Of a stretch of 44,203 nucleotides of DNA, positions 1 through 9,102 are shown one piece after another. The notes beneath the pieces were generated by a model. It did no database searches and was not told the origin of the DNA. It saw nothing but the letters and a program-made list of their open reading frames with translations. Numbering within the stretch: the stretch's first letter is position 1; the number at the start of each line of letters is the position of its first letter. The DNA lies in IMG/VR virus record IMGVR_UViG_3300017782_000041, positions 1-44,203 of that record, one strand, 5' to 3'. The position numbers and the translations under genes are program-made. The stretch is from a virus.

Positions 1-98
1 CCTACTTCTCGTGTAGGAATATCAGGATTTTTACTAAACATATCAACTTTTGCTGATACTTGTGTAAATGCCGGTGCTTCTAATTCAAATAATAACAT
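1..98 (-). CDS. Unidentified late-block protein, N-terminus only (runs off left edge)
   Basis: An open frame reads leftward from an ATG at 98-96 to the window edge without a stop and gives 32 residues beginning MLFELEAPAF. A ribosome-binding sequence (AGGAT) overlaps the stop codon of the preceding subtilisin-like gene 13 bases away, so the two are probably co-transcribed and translationally linked. The peptide contains a segment VDMFSKNPDIPTREV but I do not recognise a family. Its position at the end of a run of structural genes suggests another virion protein, which is inference only. Confidence 0.6.
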   Translation of the reverse strand, partial: MLLFELEAPAFTQVSAKVDMFSKNPDIPTREV

Positions 99-111
99 GC
101 AATTATTTATC

Positions 112-2682
112 CTATCCACGCCTACGTGTTCTAACTCTAGGATACATTAATCCACTTGTAGGACGACTATTTACGTCTTTGTTGTATGTGTTGAACACCA
201 TATTACCTGATGTTTGCCTGTGATTCTTCCATAGTGTTATTCTATCAATGTTGCTACCGTCAAGTGTAACTCTTGTAGAAGTATCAGTGGTTAAAACATC
301 TGTTGCTGGCGCACTGCTTTTGTATGGATGATCTGAAGGCAAACTTCCTTCTTGTGCCCACTTGTGAGCAAGGTATCCTTCCATACGTTCTACATCACTC
401 ACGTCTGTGCCGCCAAGTCCTGGCATCGCAGCAAAACTTACAAACTCTGCCATTTGACCGCCCATTCTCACGTTGGCTCTGTTTCTAAAGAATCGCAAAT
501 CTAAGTTGGTGCTTAGACTATTGTCGTAGTCACTAACAGGAGTGAATGCGTTGGAACCATTTACCCTTACAGCAATCTGATTGCCTGTTTTGTTGAATAT
601 AGCACATATGATAACCCAAGTGTTTTGTGCTATGCCTGAATCAAAAGTCTCTGCGTTTCCTATGGTTGACGATATCCTGCTTGAACTCAATCCATCTAAA
701 TCCAACTCACCGTCAAATGCACTTGAGTTACTAGCACTTACACTATAGTCTCTTTTACTACTTGCCGATACAGTATTGTTTTCTACACTCCAAAACGAAT
801 CTCGAATGTTGTTGATGGAATTCCACTGGAACAGTCCAATGGCCCAGTGATTACCTAAACTGTCAACTTGAGCAAATTCGTCAGTTGTAAAATCTTCATC
901 TGGAACAAATGTAAAAACATTCTTACTATCAAGTGTGTTAGATACATTAGGTGTGCCGTTTACTGTGACTGTGGCATTGCCTTTTTTGTCTGTGACTGCA
1001 GTCACATTTGATCCACTCAGTGTATAACTACTGGTATCTGAAGCATCAAACCAAGCGGCTGTAGATCCACTTACTTCTGTTGGCGACCAGGCTGTGCTAG
1101 TGTCCCCTGTGTCCGCCATCAATCCTGTGACAGCATTGTTTTGTAAATATGTTCTTGCTTGTGCTTGTGTAAGTGTAGGATATACTTCTGCTAAACAAGC
1201 CAGCAAACCTGCTACGAAAGGTGAGGCATAACTTGTGCCGTTTTGCGATCCCATTGTATCATGTTTTGGTGTATTGCTTTCCTGTCCGTAATAGGGATTA
1301 CCGTAGGCAATTTCACTTTTCTCCATTGCACCCATTACACGCTCACCTGCGGCATATACATCTATGCCCGGTCCCCATTCACTGAAGTCTGCTTTACCTT
1401 GGTCTATGCGGTCACTCAATGCACCTACGTTTATTGCTCCGTTGAATGAGAAGTTGCTGCCACGCATATAATAATCTCTGAATGGATAGTAGCCACTAAA
1501 GAAATAGTTCCTGTTCGCATATGCAGCGCCAGCAACCATATAGTTGTCATAGTTGTCGCCACCTGACACATCAGTGTATCTGTTGTTGTTGCCAGCCGAA
1601 GTGACCACAATAACGCCTTCTGCTATGGCATCTACTAGATCACTATCAGGCGTCGGACTGTTTAATGAAAAGTTGGTGTTGCTGGTAAAATTAGTCCACG
1701 ATTTACCAGCGTTCTTGTACACCCCACGAGCTAACAGTTCAGCATCAGTAAGGAAGGTACTGCCGTTGCCTTTGTCTAATGTTACGCCTTGGAAGTGTGC
1801 TACACTGGCACCTGAATAAGTATTGACCGTGCCCAAACTCACATTCACAATGGTAGGATTTTTTCTACCTGTTGCTGGGTTGATAGATTTATTTGCGTGG
1901 AATTCTCTAATGTAAGCAAACGCTCTGCTAGTGCTGTTGCCACCTGATTTGCTTCTCTCGTAGGTTAGGTCTAACTGATATACATTGGCATCATTAGCAA
2001 GTCCAAATCTTTCACCTGCCGCATAGGCAGCCACTGCCGTCGGATGGGTATCTTCTGCACTAAAGTTATCACGGGCATCTGCGTGACTGTAGGTGTAGTT
2101 TGTACCACCTGCGATTGTGTTGTAGTGTTGTCCCCAATTGTAGTCTATTAATCTGCTTGAATATTCTGCGTGATCGCTTAATGTGTCGTTTTCTACAATG
2201 ACGATATCTACATTCTTGCCACTTGCTGAATATGTTACACTGGTATCAACACGCCTATCAGCCGAACTTCCGGCATCAGCACCCCAACCCGATCTGTTGT
2301 CAGTTTCGATGTGTCTCAGTATTCCCCAAGCGTGGTGATCATTACTGGTGAATGTCACTCTAGTAGCACCATCAGCGTTTGTATACACCGAGCCAGTTGG
2401 ACTCGTGGCTTTGGTAAATCTACCTGTGTATGTAGCATCTTTGACTACTGTCTGTCTGTCCAATACACTCTGTGGAACAACCACTTCTACTCTATCGTCA
2501 TAACTTACTTCTTTTGCTTCTTCTAAGGTAAGCATATAGCCTGTGGTTCTTGAAGTTGGGCGTCTATCGCCGCACTCTACTTTTCTATCTGGAATAGTTA
2601 TAGCACCGCCTGGTGTTTCCATATCCTCGTAGAAAGCGTCAATGTCTACACCACGTTTTAGTGTAACTTGGAATAATTCCAT
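112..2682 (-). CDS. Subtilisin-like (S8) serine peptidase domain fused to a lectin-like C-terminus; likely virion protein
   Basis: 856 residues. The catalytic features of subtilases are readable: Asp166 in IVENDT, His213 in DTHPTAVA, the oxyanion Asn365 in TSAGNNN, and Ser484 in GTSYASPFVAG. The whole triad is therefore kept, although the His motif reads HPTAVA rather than the usual HGTxVAG. There is a large insertion between the His and Ser blocks. From about residue 545 on, the sequence (WFDASDTSSYT near the start, HKWAQEGSLPSDHPY near residue 780) looks like a concanavalin/LamG-type fold seen in many marine phage structural proteins. The ATG sits 1 base past the stop of the fibre gene, with a strong GGAGG ribosome site inside that gene's end. 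I infer a tail- or capsid-surface protein that cuts proteins or binds glycans; the substrate is unknown. Confidence 0.75.
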   Translation of the reverse strand: MELFQVTLKRGVDIDAFYEDMETPGGAITIPDRKVECGDRRPTSRTTGYMLTLEEAKEVSYDDRVEVVVPQSVLDRQTVVKDATYTGRFTKATSPTGSVYTNADGATRVTFTSNDHHAWGILRHIETDNRSGWGADAGSSADRRVDTSVTYSASGKNVDIVIVENDTLSDHAEYSSRLIDYNWGQHYNTIAGGTNYTYSHADARDNFSAEDTHPTAVAAYAAGERFGLANDANVYQLDLTYERSKSGGNSTSRAFAYIREFHANKSINPATGRKNPTIVNVSLGTVNTYSGASVAHFQGVTLDKGNGSTFLTDAELLARGVYKNAGKSWTNFTSNTNFSLNSPTPDSDLVDAIAEGVIVVTSAGNNNRYTDVSGGDNYDNYMVAGAAYANRNYFFSGYYPFRDYYMRGSNFSFNGAINVGALSDRIDQGKADFSEWGPGIDVYAAGERVMGAMEKSEIAYGNPYYGQESNTPKHDTMGSQNGTSYASPFVAGLLACLAEVYPTLTQAQARTYLQNNAVTGLMADTGDTSTAWSPTEVSGSTAAWFDASDTSSYTLSGSNVTAVTDKKGNATVTVNGTPNVSNTLDSKNVFTFVPDEDFTTDEFAQVDSLGNHWAIGLFQWNSINNIRDSFWSVENNTVSASSKRDYSVSASNSSAFDGELDLDGLSSSRISSTIGNAETFDSGIAQNTWVIICAIFNKTGNQIAVRVNGSNAFTPVSDYDNSLSTNLDLRFFRNRANVRMGGQMAEFVSFAAMPGLGGTDVSDVERMEGYLAHKWAQEGSLPSDHPYKSSAPATDVLTTDTSTRVTLDGSNIDRITLWKNHRQTSGNMVFNTYNKDVNSRPTSGLMYPRVRTRRRG

Positions 2683-2683
2683 G

Positions 2684-4414
2684 TTATGCCTCCAGTTGAA
2701 GTACGTTTAGAGTTACCTGCACTGTGGAGGTGCTACCGCTTTTATTTGTAACTCTACAAGGAATAGTTGTTGTTGGACTACTTTCTAAGTTGAATCCATA
2801 AGCACCTGGGCTTATAATAACTGTTTGTGCACCTGTTGTGATAACTTCTGCAATAAGTCCTGCATCTGATGTTGGATCGGTACCTTCTGCTCTTGAAGCA
2901 TCTGCTGTTCTTGTTGCGGCACTAACATACAATCTTACACGAGCCGCTCTGTCTGTTGAGATAGTTAGTAGTGCGTATGCTTTGAATCCTGTGATGTCTA
3001 AGTCTGCTTGTGCGGCATCTGCTAAACTACCAGTTGTGCCTGCTTTTGTAGCTCTGCTTTGTAGACTACTGCCTCCGCCACCACTTTGTGAATCTACATA
3101 TGCTTTGATACTTTGCTGTGTAGCAAGATGATTTGCGCTATTACTAGACATATCATCTTCATCTAGCACACCTGTTCCTGTTACTGTACCGTTTATATTG
3201 ATACTGCCTGTGCCACTAGATGAAAGTATAAGATCATCATTTGATCTATTTGCTGATACGTTATTATCAGAAAGGGTCAGTCCATCTGTTGCAAGTGTGT
3301 TTACTGTTGTAGTAGTTTGCGTAAATCTCCCGTCAACATATGCTTTAATGCTTTGTTGTGTGGCAAGAGCAGTTGCACTATCACTAGCCAAGTTATCTTC
3401 ATCAAAAACACTAGACACTGCAGTAGTTGAGCCTAGCGTTAGATTACCAGTAACTTTTACACCAGTTGCTGTGGTTTCAAAGGTTTTGGCATTGTTGTAA
3501 TAAAGTTCAACTGCTCCATCATCACGAAAGAAAGCAAAGTCTTCATCAGTAGCCGAATTAAGAAGTCTAATTGTATTAGCACGAAGTTGTAGTTGACCTG
3601 CACCAGCATTCTGAATGATACCAGTTCCATTATTGTGGTGATAAATCTGTAAGTCATCATTGTCACCCATTTTTAACTTGTCATCATCATAAAACTTCAT
3701 ATTACCGTTAATAACAATATCACCAGTGCCACTTGCACTTAGTATAAGATCATCATTTGTTCTGTTTGCTGATACGTTATTATCAGTAATGGTCAGTCCG
3801 TCAGTTGTAATAGTGTCAACATCTGTAGTGCCTGATAGTGTAACACCGCCACTAGCCGTTACTGCACCAGTAATGTTAATATCACCAGTACCCGTAATAT
3901 CAAAATTGTTGAGATCTAAGTTGCCACCTAGTTGAGGTGTTGTATCATTTAGAATATCATTAGCAATTCCACTTACACCAAGTCCAGTTACAGTTGCACC
4001 TGTAAAGTCGATTGTAGTAGTAGCAGGAAAGTCAATGTTGTTTCCGCTGGTGCCTATTGTAATAAGTGTAGTATTTTCAGTACCAATGTTAATGTTACCA
4101 TCAGTGCTTCCGTTGCCACCATTAATGTTAACATTACCGCCTGTGGCAACACCTATACCACCAGTAATAACTGTATTACCGCCTGTACTGCCTGTTGCTG
4201 TGCTTTCGCCGCCTGTAATGCTTATATCTGTGCCATTACCAGTAGACACCTGAACCGCACTAGTAGCGCCTGCGATTACAACACCGCCTATAGTGCTTCC
4301 ATCTCCACGATATAACTGAAAATCATCTTCGTCGAGCGCAATATCACCTTCTTGCAACAAGTAATTGTCGCGAATGCCTTGTACTCTTTTGAAAAATAGT
4401 TTACGGAACGCCAT
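2684..4414 (-). CDS. Tail-fibre-like structural protein with internal repeats
   Basis: 576 residues, low complexity and rich in Gly, Thr, Asn and Asp. The N-terminus (MAFRKLFFKRVQGIRDNYLL) resembles attachment segments of marine T4-like fibres. A module reading DGLTITDNNVSANR, then DDLILSASGTGDI, occurs near residue 200 and again near 372. A second motif, ALATQQSIKAYVD or its variant, follows each copy. The C-terminal ~125 residues are a compact, non-repetitive domain. These traits fit a trimeric, beta-rich fibre or head/tail decoration protein. It lies directly downstream of the portal gene with its own late promoter at 4431-4438 and the ribosome site AGGAG. The same TDGLT-DNN module appears in the plus-strand fibre at 38152-40173. 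Receptor specificity cannot be read. Confidence 0.7.
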   Translation of the reverse strand: MAFRKLFFKRVQGIRDNYLLQEGDIALDEDDFQLYRGDGSTIGGVVIAGATSAVQVSTGNGTDISITGGESTATGSTGGNTVITGGIGVATGGNVNINGGNGSTDGNINIGTENTTLITIGTSGNNIDFPATTTIDFTGATVTGLGVSGIANDILNDTTPQLGGNLDLNNFDITGTGDINITGAVTASGGVTLSGTTDVDTITTDGLTITDNNVSANRTNDDLILSASGTGDIVINGNMKFYDDDKLKMGDNDDLQIYHHNNGTGIIQNAGAGQLQLRANTIRLLNSATDEDFAFFRDDGAVELYYNNAKTFETTATGVKVTGNLTLGSTTAVSSVFDEDNLASDSATALATQQSIKAYVDGRFTQTTTTVNTLATDGLTLSDNNVSANRSNDDLILSSSGTGSININGTVTGTGVLDEDDMSSNSANHLATQQSIKAYVDSQSGGGGSSLQSRATKAGTTGSLADAAQADLDITGFKAYALLTISTDRAARVRLYVSAATRTADASRAEGTDPTSDAGLIAEVITTGAQTVIISPGAYGFNLESSPTTTIPCRVTNKSGSTSTVQVTLNVLQLEA

Positions 4415-4430
4415 AGTATCTCCTACAGCG

Positions 4431-4438
4431 TATTTATT
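4431..4438 (-). promoter_or_regulatory. T4-like late promoter core for the fibre gene
   Basis: AATAAATA followed by CGC on the minus strand, 17 bases upstream of the fibre ATG. It overlaps the stop codon of the portal gene. T4 late promoters have the core TATAAATA. Confidence 0.55.
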
Positions 4439-6176
4439 AGGCTTCCGTTCCTGCTGGAGGTGTGGATCCTACTGGACTTGCGTCACCAGTTGCACCTGCT
4501 TCACCAGCGCCGCCTTCTTCACCGCCACCTGCGGCTGGATCTTCAGCCACAGCAGGTTCTGCGGCAGGTTCAAATGCATCTATGTCTGCTTGTATGCCGC
4601 CTGTAGTAACACCAACACTGCGCATGCTAGGTAGTTCACTTTCAACACTAATATCTGCATTTTCTTCACGCCATAGTTTGTTGTTTTCAGACATTTCTTC
4701 TTCTGTCATGCCTAAGTAACGCTGCATAAGGAAACGCTTGCTCATATATGGATATCCTTCCAGTGCTTGGAATGTATTGATTCTAGCAGCATCCATTTCA
4801 GTTTCGCGGTAACTAGCAAAGTTTTGTGGTTCGTTAAAACGCAGGCTAAATGTACTGTTATCAATTTCAACACCTCGCCACTTCAAAAACATTTTAAACT
4901 CTCTGTCAAAAGTTTGACAAACAAGACGCTGAAGTCTCATGCAATATTCATTAAAACGCTTTTCTTGGATCATTGCTGTACCAACACGACCATCATTATA
5001 TGCCGCTGGACTATCCTCAAATCCAGTTGGCAAGTAACTACTAGGTATACGCAATCCACGGAATAGTTTATTAGTAAAGAATTTTAGATCATCTATTTCG
5101 CCTAGATTAGTACCGCCTGGCAGTGTGTCAACTTTACTGCCTCTGCCTTCTGCTGTTTGTGGGAAGAAGTAATCTTCATTTGTACTAAGTGGATTATAGG
5201 TTGTATCCATTATGTTTACACCGCCGCCTGTTTTACTAGGTATACGTCTTTGGTGTATTTCATTTTTTACACGCTCAACAAAACTCATAGCCATATGACT
5301 AGGCATGTTACCTACATCAATGTAGAATACTCTGCGTTCCGGAGCACGTTGGATACGATAAATGATAATAGCATCTTCTAGCAGTTCTTTTTGCTTGTAT
5401 ACCTTAAACACTTGTTCTAAGATGCTGTTACCAAAGGGCCAATTAGGATCAAGTCCTTCTGTCAAACTAGCATGAACAATGTGTTGTGCTTCAATCGCTT
5501 TTTCATTTAGCGCACGATCAAAACGTCCCTGTGCAGTAGCACCGCCTGAACCATCATACAAACTACTAGGTTGTATATAACCTCTGTTTTTATATAAGTC
5601 GCCTTGATTTCCATGGTCACTGTATGTATTTGCTGTGGCTGTCAAGTTTTCAAAGTTAGGATTAATATCTTTGATAACATACTGTTCCGGCTTTTTGCCG
5701 TCACTTTCGTTAACAATAATTTTAGTAACTTTGTTCATTTCTGTCCAATACAACTCGAATGTTTCTGGGTCTCTAATGAATACTTGATCTCCGTACTTTA
5801 ATACGTTGCGGAACATTTTAAACAAACGCATATTTAAATCGTTAAGGTTGTTCCAGTTAGTCAACTGCTTTTTAATAATATCAATTTCACTTTCAGTTGG
5901 TGTTTCATGAAAGTGAATATCAAAGCCTGTGCCGTTTTCTACGTTAGTTTGTGTACAAAACTCAGCAAGGATATCCAGTGCTGCATTGATCTCACTGTCA
6001 ATATCCATGGTTTCATATTGTCCATAACGTTCTGTACGATTAGGATGTCCACTATATACTTCAGGCAAGTGACTCGAATAGTGACTGTATTTTGTACCGT
6101 CACTGCTGCTTTTGCCGCCTACGTTTGTAAGAGGACTGTCCGATTTTACTAGTGAGAAATGTTTTTTCCAGCTCAT
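4437..6176 (-). CDS. 20: Portal vertex protein gp20
   Basis: 579 residues, close to the usual length of T4-type portals. The protein forms the dodecameric ring at one capsid vertex through which DNA is packaged and to which the tail attaches. Recognisable stretches include the N-terminal block with YETMDIDSEINAALDILAEF, the central RAPERRVFYIDVGNMP, and the segment NTLPGG-type loop (VDTLPGGTNLGEIDDLKFF) followed by LFRGLRIPSSYLP. The last ~55 residues are rich in Ala, Gly, Pro and Glu and look disordered. Upstream is the tape-measure-like gene, downstream the fibre. In most T4-like genomes gp20 is followed by gp21-gp23 (protease, scaffold, capsid), which are not here. The ribosome site is weak (AAGG, well upstream). 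Confidence 0.95.
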   Translation of the reverse strand: MSWKKHFSLVKSDSPLTNVGGKSSSDGTKYSHYSSHLPEVYSGHPNRTERYGQYETMDIDSEINAALDILAEFCTQTNVENGTGFDIHFHETPTESEIDIIKKQLTNWNNLNDLNMRLFKMFRNVLKYGDQVFIRDPETFELYWTEMNKVTKIIVNESDGKKPEQYVIKDINPNFENLTATANTYSDHGNQGDLYKNRGYIQPSSLYDGSGGATAQGRFDRALNEKAIEAQHIVHASLTEGLDPNWPFGNSILEQVFKVYKQKELLEDAIIIYRIQRAPERRVFYIDVGNMPSHMAMSFVERVKNEIHQRRIPSKTGGGVNIMDTTYNPLSTNEDYFFPQTAEGRGSKVDTLPGGTNLGEIDDLKFFTNKLFRGLRIPSSYLPTGFEDSPAAYNDGRVGTAMIQEKRFNEYCMRLQRLVCQTFDREFKMFLKWRGVEIDNSTFSLRFNEPQNFASYRETEMDAARINTFQALEGYPYMSKRFLMQRYLGMTEEEMSENNKLWREENADISVESELPSMRSVGVTTGGIQADIDAFEPAAEPAVAEDPAAGGGEEGGAGEAGATGDASPVGSTPPAGTEA

Positions 6177-6200
6177 GATTTATTATAACACCTTATTGTG

Positions 6201-6207
6201 TATTTAC
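6201..6207 (-). promoter_or_regulatory. Weak late-promoter-like motif before the portal gene
   Basis: GTAAATA followed by CAC on the minus strand, about 25 bases upstream of the gp20 ATG. It departs from the T4 late core at the first bases. The match is partial, so the call is tentative. Confidence 0.35.
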
Positions 6208-6217
6208 CTAATAGTTT

Positions 6218-8125
6218 TTAGTTATTCTGCACCGAAGTGTTCAATTTATTGAGTGCTGCTACGTTGGCGGAACTTGCTTCTTTGATTGCAGCTGTGTTTT
6301 CATATTGCGACTCTACCATCGGTCCGAAATTTATTCCTGCTATGGCCTCTGCAATATCATTTTTTAAACTAGTAGCACCACCGCCTGTGAAATAATCTAA
6401 TACCCCACCGGCTTGTATTCTGTCTAAGCCTGCAAACGCAGCATCTGCATTTACTGGCGCATTTTGGTTACCTGTGAGTCCTAGTGCTGCAGAACCCGGT
6501 GTAGGCTCGAAACCAGCAATTCTAGCCGCGCCTTGAGCAGTATCAAGAGTGCCTCTTGCTACACCAATTGTTGTGTTTGCTAAAGTTTGTAATAATGCTG
6601 GTGCAATATCTGTGTTATACAATCCAATTAATGTGCTTGCAAAATCTGAACTAAGTGATCTAAATGCCAAATCCATGTTATTAAGTGTTTTAGTTGTATT
6701 GCCTGCTACTGTACCAAAGTTTGTGAGATCATCATTGAGTTCACCTAATACATTTTCAACTACATCTCCAAGCACTTTCATATTATATTCAAAGCCTTTT
6801 TCGATACTTTCAGTGGTAGCACCAATAAATCTACCTTGTCCACCAGCCAAAGCAAGTTGAGCAACCTGTGATTGCATATCGACATCAGCCGCAATTGCTG
6901 CGCGATTTTGATCTACTAGACGCTGTGCTTGTAATGTAGCATTACCTACATACTGCATGTTATCGCCTGCAAGTCCTAATGATCTCACTAGAGGTTCGAG
7001 TGTATTAGTCAAACCTTGATTGGCCATCATCTGCATAGCACCTGCTTCAGTGGTAACACTGCCAAACACAGCAATTTCTTTGATTGCTGTGGCAATTTGT
7101 GGATATGCAGCCACAAGATTATTGATTTCATCTTTGTTTTTAGCATTTAGTCCGTTAAGACTAGCCTGCAGAACCATGTCTTGTCTTGCAGCTCTCTGCT
7201 TATCACGTTCTTGTTCTAGTGTAGTACCATTGATTGCCGCAAGTGCTTTTTGCTGTACAACCTGTTGTCTAATTGCCATGCTCAAACTACCGGTATCGTA
7301 TCTAAATTTATCAATACCTTCTCCTGCTAGTGTGAGAGTACCTAAAAATTCTGCGGTACGACTGCCCATGTCTTCAAAATTTAAACCCAATCTAAGCAAA
7401 TCTGATCCTTGTGTGTTAATAAGATCAGCATTTTGTGCCATAAATTCTAAGGCTCCAACTCTTGTTTGTCCAGCAAATCTAGCAAAATCATTGCCTTGTC
7501 TTTTGAGTATACTGTTAAATTCGGTCATGCTTAGTCCTGCAGTAACCGCTGCAGTTCTAAATGCAACCATATCTCCGCCTAGCAATGCACCTGCTTGCTG
7601 TGATTCTCTGAACGCTTTTCCCATTTCATTTAAATCACCGAACAAACCACCGCCTATGAACGCTGCAGTATCTAAAAATCCTTTGACAACTGCACCCATA
7701 GCACTTGTAACGTTACCATCTAGTTGATCTAATAAACCGCCGCTGCCAGTTACATAATTTTTTAAACCGCCAAACATTGAATTAATGGTTTCTAAAGGCC
7801 CGGTTGCGGCTGCTCTAGTGATACCCTGTATATCATTCAATGATCTTGAATAGCGAATCTGTGCCTTTCTAATCTCATTACCACTTGATTTAATTGCACT
7901 ACTTGCATCAGACAATGAACCGCTTGCTTGCAGGCCAGAACTAGAAAGGCTTCTAAGCGAACTACCTGCTTTATTAGCACCTGCCGCTAGTGTGCCCATC
8001 CCTGCACCGCCGCCGGCGCCGCCGTCTTGACCTTGAATAGCCGCGAGAATACGCTGCATGGTCTGTTCTTCAGCAAAACCATTTGCGTCTATGTACCCGA
8101 TTCCAGGAACTTCAATGCTGGGCAA
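6218..8125 (-). CDS. Putative tail tape-measure protein (gp29 position)
   Basis: 635 residues from a TTG start at 8125-8123, chosen because GGAGA lies 7 bases upstream. An in-frame ATG at 8173 would overlap a late promoter and has no ribosome site. The protein begins as PSIEVPGIGYIDAN, then a Gly/Ala/Ser-rich stretch. It continues as a long, mostly helical, Ala/Gln/Leu-rich protein with few aromatic residues, including small hydrophobic Gly-rich stretches (AAFIGGGLFGDL) like those in tape-measure proteins. T4 gp29 is of similar length (about 590 residues). It sits next to the hub genes gp26 and gp51, as in T4. The role, setting tail length and passing DNA, is inferred from composition and position; I see no diagnostic motif. 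Confidence 0.6.
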   Translation of the reverse strand: MPSIEVPGIGYIDANGFAEEQTMQRILAAIQGQDGGAGGGAGMGTLAAGANKAGSSLRSLSSSGLQASGSLSDASSAIKSSGNEIRKAQIRYSRSLNDIQGITRAAATGPLETINSMFGGLKNYVTGSGGLLDQLDGNVTSAMGAVVKGFLDTAAFIGGGLFGDLNEMGKAFRESQQAGALLGGDMVAFRTAAVTAGLSMTEFNSILKRQGNDFARFAGQTRVGALEFMAQNADLINTQGSDLLRLGLNFEDMGSRTAEFLGTLTLAGEGIDKFRYDTGSLSMAIRQQVVQQKALAAINGTTLEQERDKQRAARQDMVLQASLNGLNAKNKDEINNLVAAYPQIATAIKEIAVFGSVTTEAGAMQMMANQGLTNTLEPLVRSLGLAGDNMQYVGNATLQAQRLVDQNRAAIAADVDMQSQVAQLALAGGQGRFIGATTESIEKGFEYNMKVLGDVVENVLGELNDDLTNFGTVAGNTTKTLNNMDLAFRSLSSDFASTLIGLYNTDIAPALLQTLANTTIGVARGTLDTAQGAARIAGFEPTPGSAALGLTGNQNAPVNADAAFAGLDRIQAGGVLDYFTGGGATSLKNDIAEAIAGINFGPMVESQYENTAAIKEASSANVAALNKLNTSVQNN

Positions 8126-8150
8126 GAAAAAATCTCCAATTATATGCGTA

Positions 8151-8158
8151 TATAAATA
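8151..8158 (+). promoter_or_regulatory. T4-like late promoter for gp26-gp51
   Basis: Exact TATAAATA, 44 bases before the gp26 ATG. It is embedded in the near-palindrome GTATAT-AA-ATATAC (8148-8161). Confidence 0.75.
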
Positions 8159-8172
8159 TACACATAGTATCA

Positions 8173-8180
8173 TATTTATA
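8173..8180 (-). promoter_or_regulatory. T4-like late promoter for the tape-measure-like gene
   Basis: Exact TATAAATA on the minus strand, 47 bases upstream of the TTG start at 8125. It is divergent from the plus-strand late core at 8151-8158. The two cores face inward and the transcripts would overlap for about 20 bases. Confidence 0.75.
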
Positions 8181-8202
8181 CTGTATTTACCTGGAGAAAA
8201 TC

Positions 8203-9102
8203 ATGGTCGATGTACCCGAAAGTTTTTCGATGAACACTGAACAACTTGCAAACATGCAACACAAAGAAAATCCACTTGCAAAATACATGCGCACACCCAG
8301 CATTTATTTAAAACTTCCTAGCGGAGGTGATTGGTATGCAGAGGGCAGTATTGCAATGCCTATCAACGGTGAACTAGGTGTAATGCCAATGAGCACCAAA
8401 GATGAAATTGCTGTCAATACACCAGATGCCCTTATGAACGGTCAAGCAGTGGTTGATATGATTGAAAGTTGTATTCCAAGTATAAAAAATGCTTGGAGTA
8501 TTCCTAGTGTAGACATAGACACAGTGTTTATAGGTATACGAATTGCTAGTTATGGCGAACAAATGGAATATACAAGCACTTGTCCTGAATGTGAAAACCA
8601 AGACAATTACGAAATTGACCTTAGACGTTTTTTAGAAATGTCAGTAGATATCTCAGGATACAAACAGCCGTTTGATTACAAAGGCATGCAAATATACCTG
8701 CAACCAAGTAACTATTATGCAATGAACTTAAACAATTTAGAAATGTTTGAACAACAGCGAATGATGGTTGTAATCAATGACATTGACATGAACGAAGAAG
8801 AAAAAAGACAGAGATTCAATGAAATTTTTAAGAGAATGACAAACTACACAGTACAAAATATTACCAGTAGTATCAATCATATTGTTACACCAGAAGGTGT
8901 ACAAGTCTCTGACAGAGATCAGATTAACGAATTCGTTAAACACAGTGAAAGAACTTTTTTCGAAGCACTAAGAAAAAGAGTCAAACAAGTCAACGAAGGC
9001 ATTCCAGAAAAAACTGTGCATACAAAGTGCGACAGTTGCGGGCATGAGTACACAACACCATTTACATTTGATCCAGCAAATTTTTTCGTATCCGCCTCTT
9101 GA
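8203..9102 (+). CDS. 26: Baseplate hub subunit gp26-like protein
   Basis: 299 residues starting at the ATG at 8203, which has GGAG 6 bases upstream. An open frame extends further 5' (to 8083) but would run through the divergent late promoters. The protein has two Cys pairs, C127-C130 (CPEC) and C276-C279 (CDSC), that could form a split zinc ribbon. This and the general layout match the gp26 family of T4-like baseplate hub proteins. Marine versions are longer than T4 gp26 (about 208 residues). It helps build the central hub on which wedges assemble. The next gene, gp51, starts inside its stop codon (TTGA overlap), as expected of a hub operon. The zinc site is inferred from Cys spacing only. 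Confidence 0.75.
   Translation: MVDVPESFSMNTEQLANMQHKENPLAKYMRTPSIYLKLPSGGDWYAEGSIAMPINGELGVMPMSTKDEIAVNTPDALMNGQAVVDMIESCIPSIKNAWSIPSVDIDTVFIGIRIASYGEQMEYTSTCPECENQDNYEIDLRRFLEMSVDISGYKQPFDYKGMQIYLQPSNYYAMNLNNLEMFEQQRMMVVINDIDMNEEEKRQRFNEIFKRMTNYTVQNITSSINHIVTPEGVQVSDRDQINEFVKHSERTFFEALRKRVKQVNEGIPEKTVHTKCDSCGHEYTTPFTFDPANFFVSAS

Noticed and set aside
7020-7727. 235-codon plus-strand frame antisense to the tape-measure-like gene
   Set aside because: It is a shadow of the minus-strand gene: composition is Ala/Leu/Ser/Pro-rich with no ribosome site or family resemblance. Other antisense frames opposite the Gly/Thr-rich fibres have the same cause.
8126-8173. ATG start at 8173 for the tape-measure-like gene
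   Set aside because: The ATG overlaps the minus-strand late promoter core and has no ribosome site, whereas the TTG at 8125 has GGAGA 7 bases upstream.
8133-8197. TCTCCA/TGGAGA inverted repeat spanning the gp26/tape-measure gap
   Set aside because: Two divergent genes that both have GGAG ribosome sites always create such a repeat, so no separate meaning is needed.
8083-8202. Longer N-terminus for gp26 (40 extra codons)
   Set aside because: It would run through both divergent late promoters and into the tape-measure coding region. The ATG at 8203 has a GGAG site at proper spacing and starts a typical sequence.
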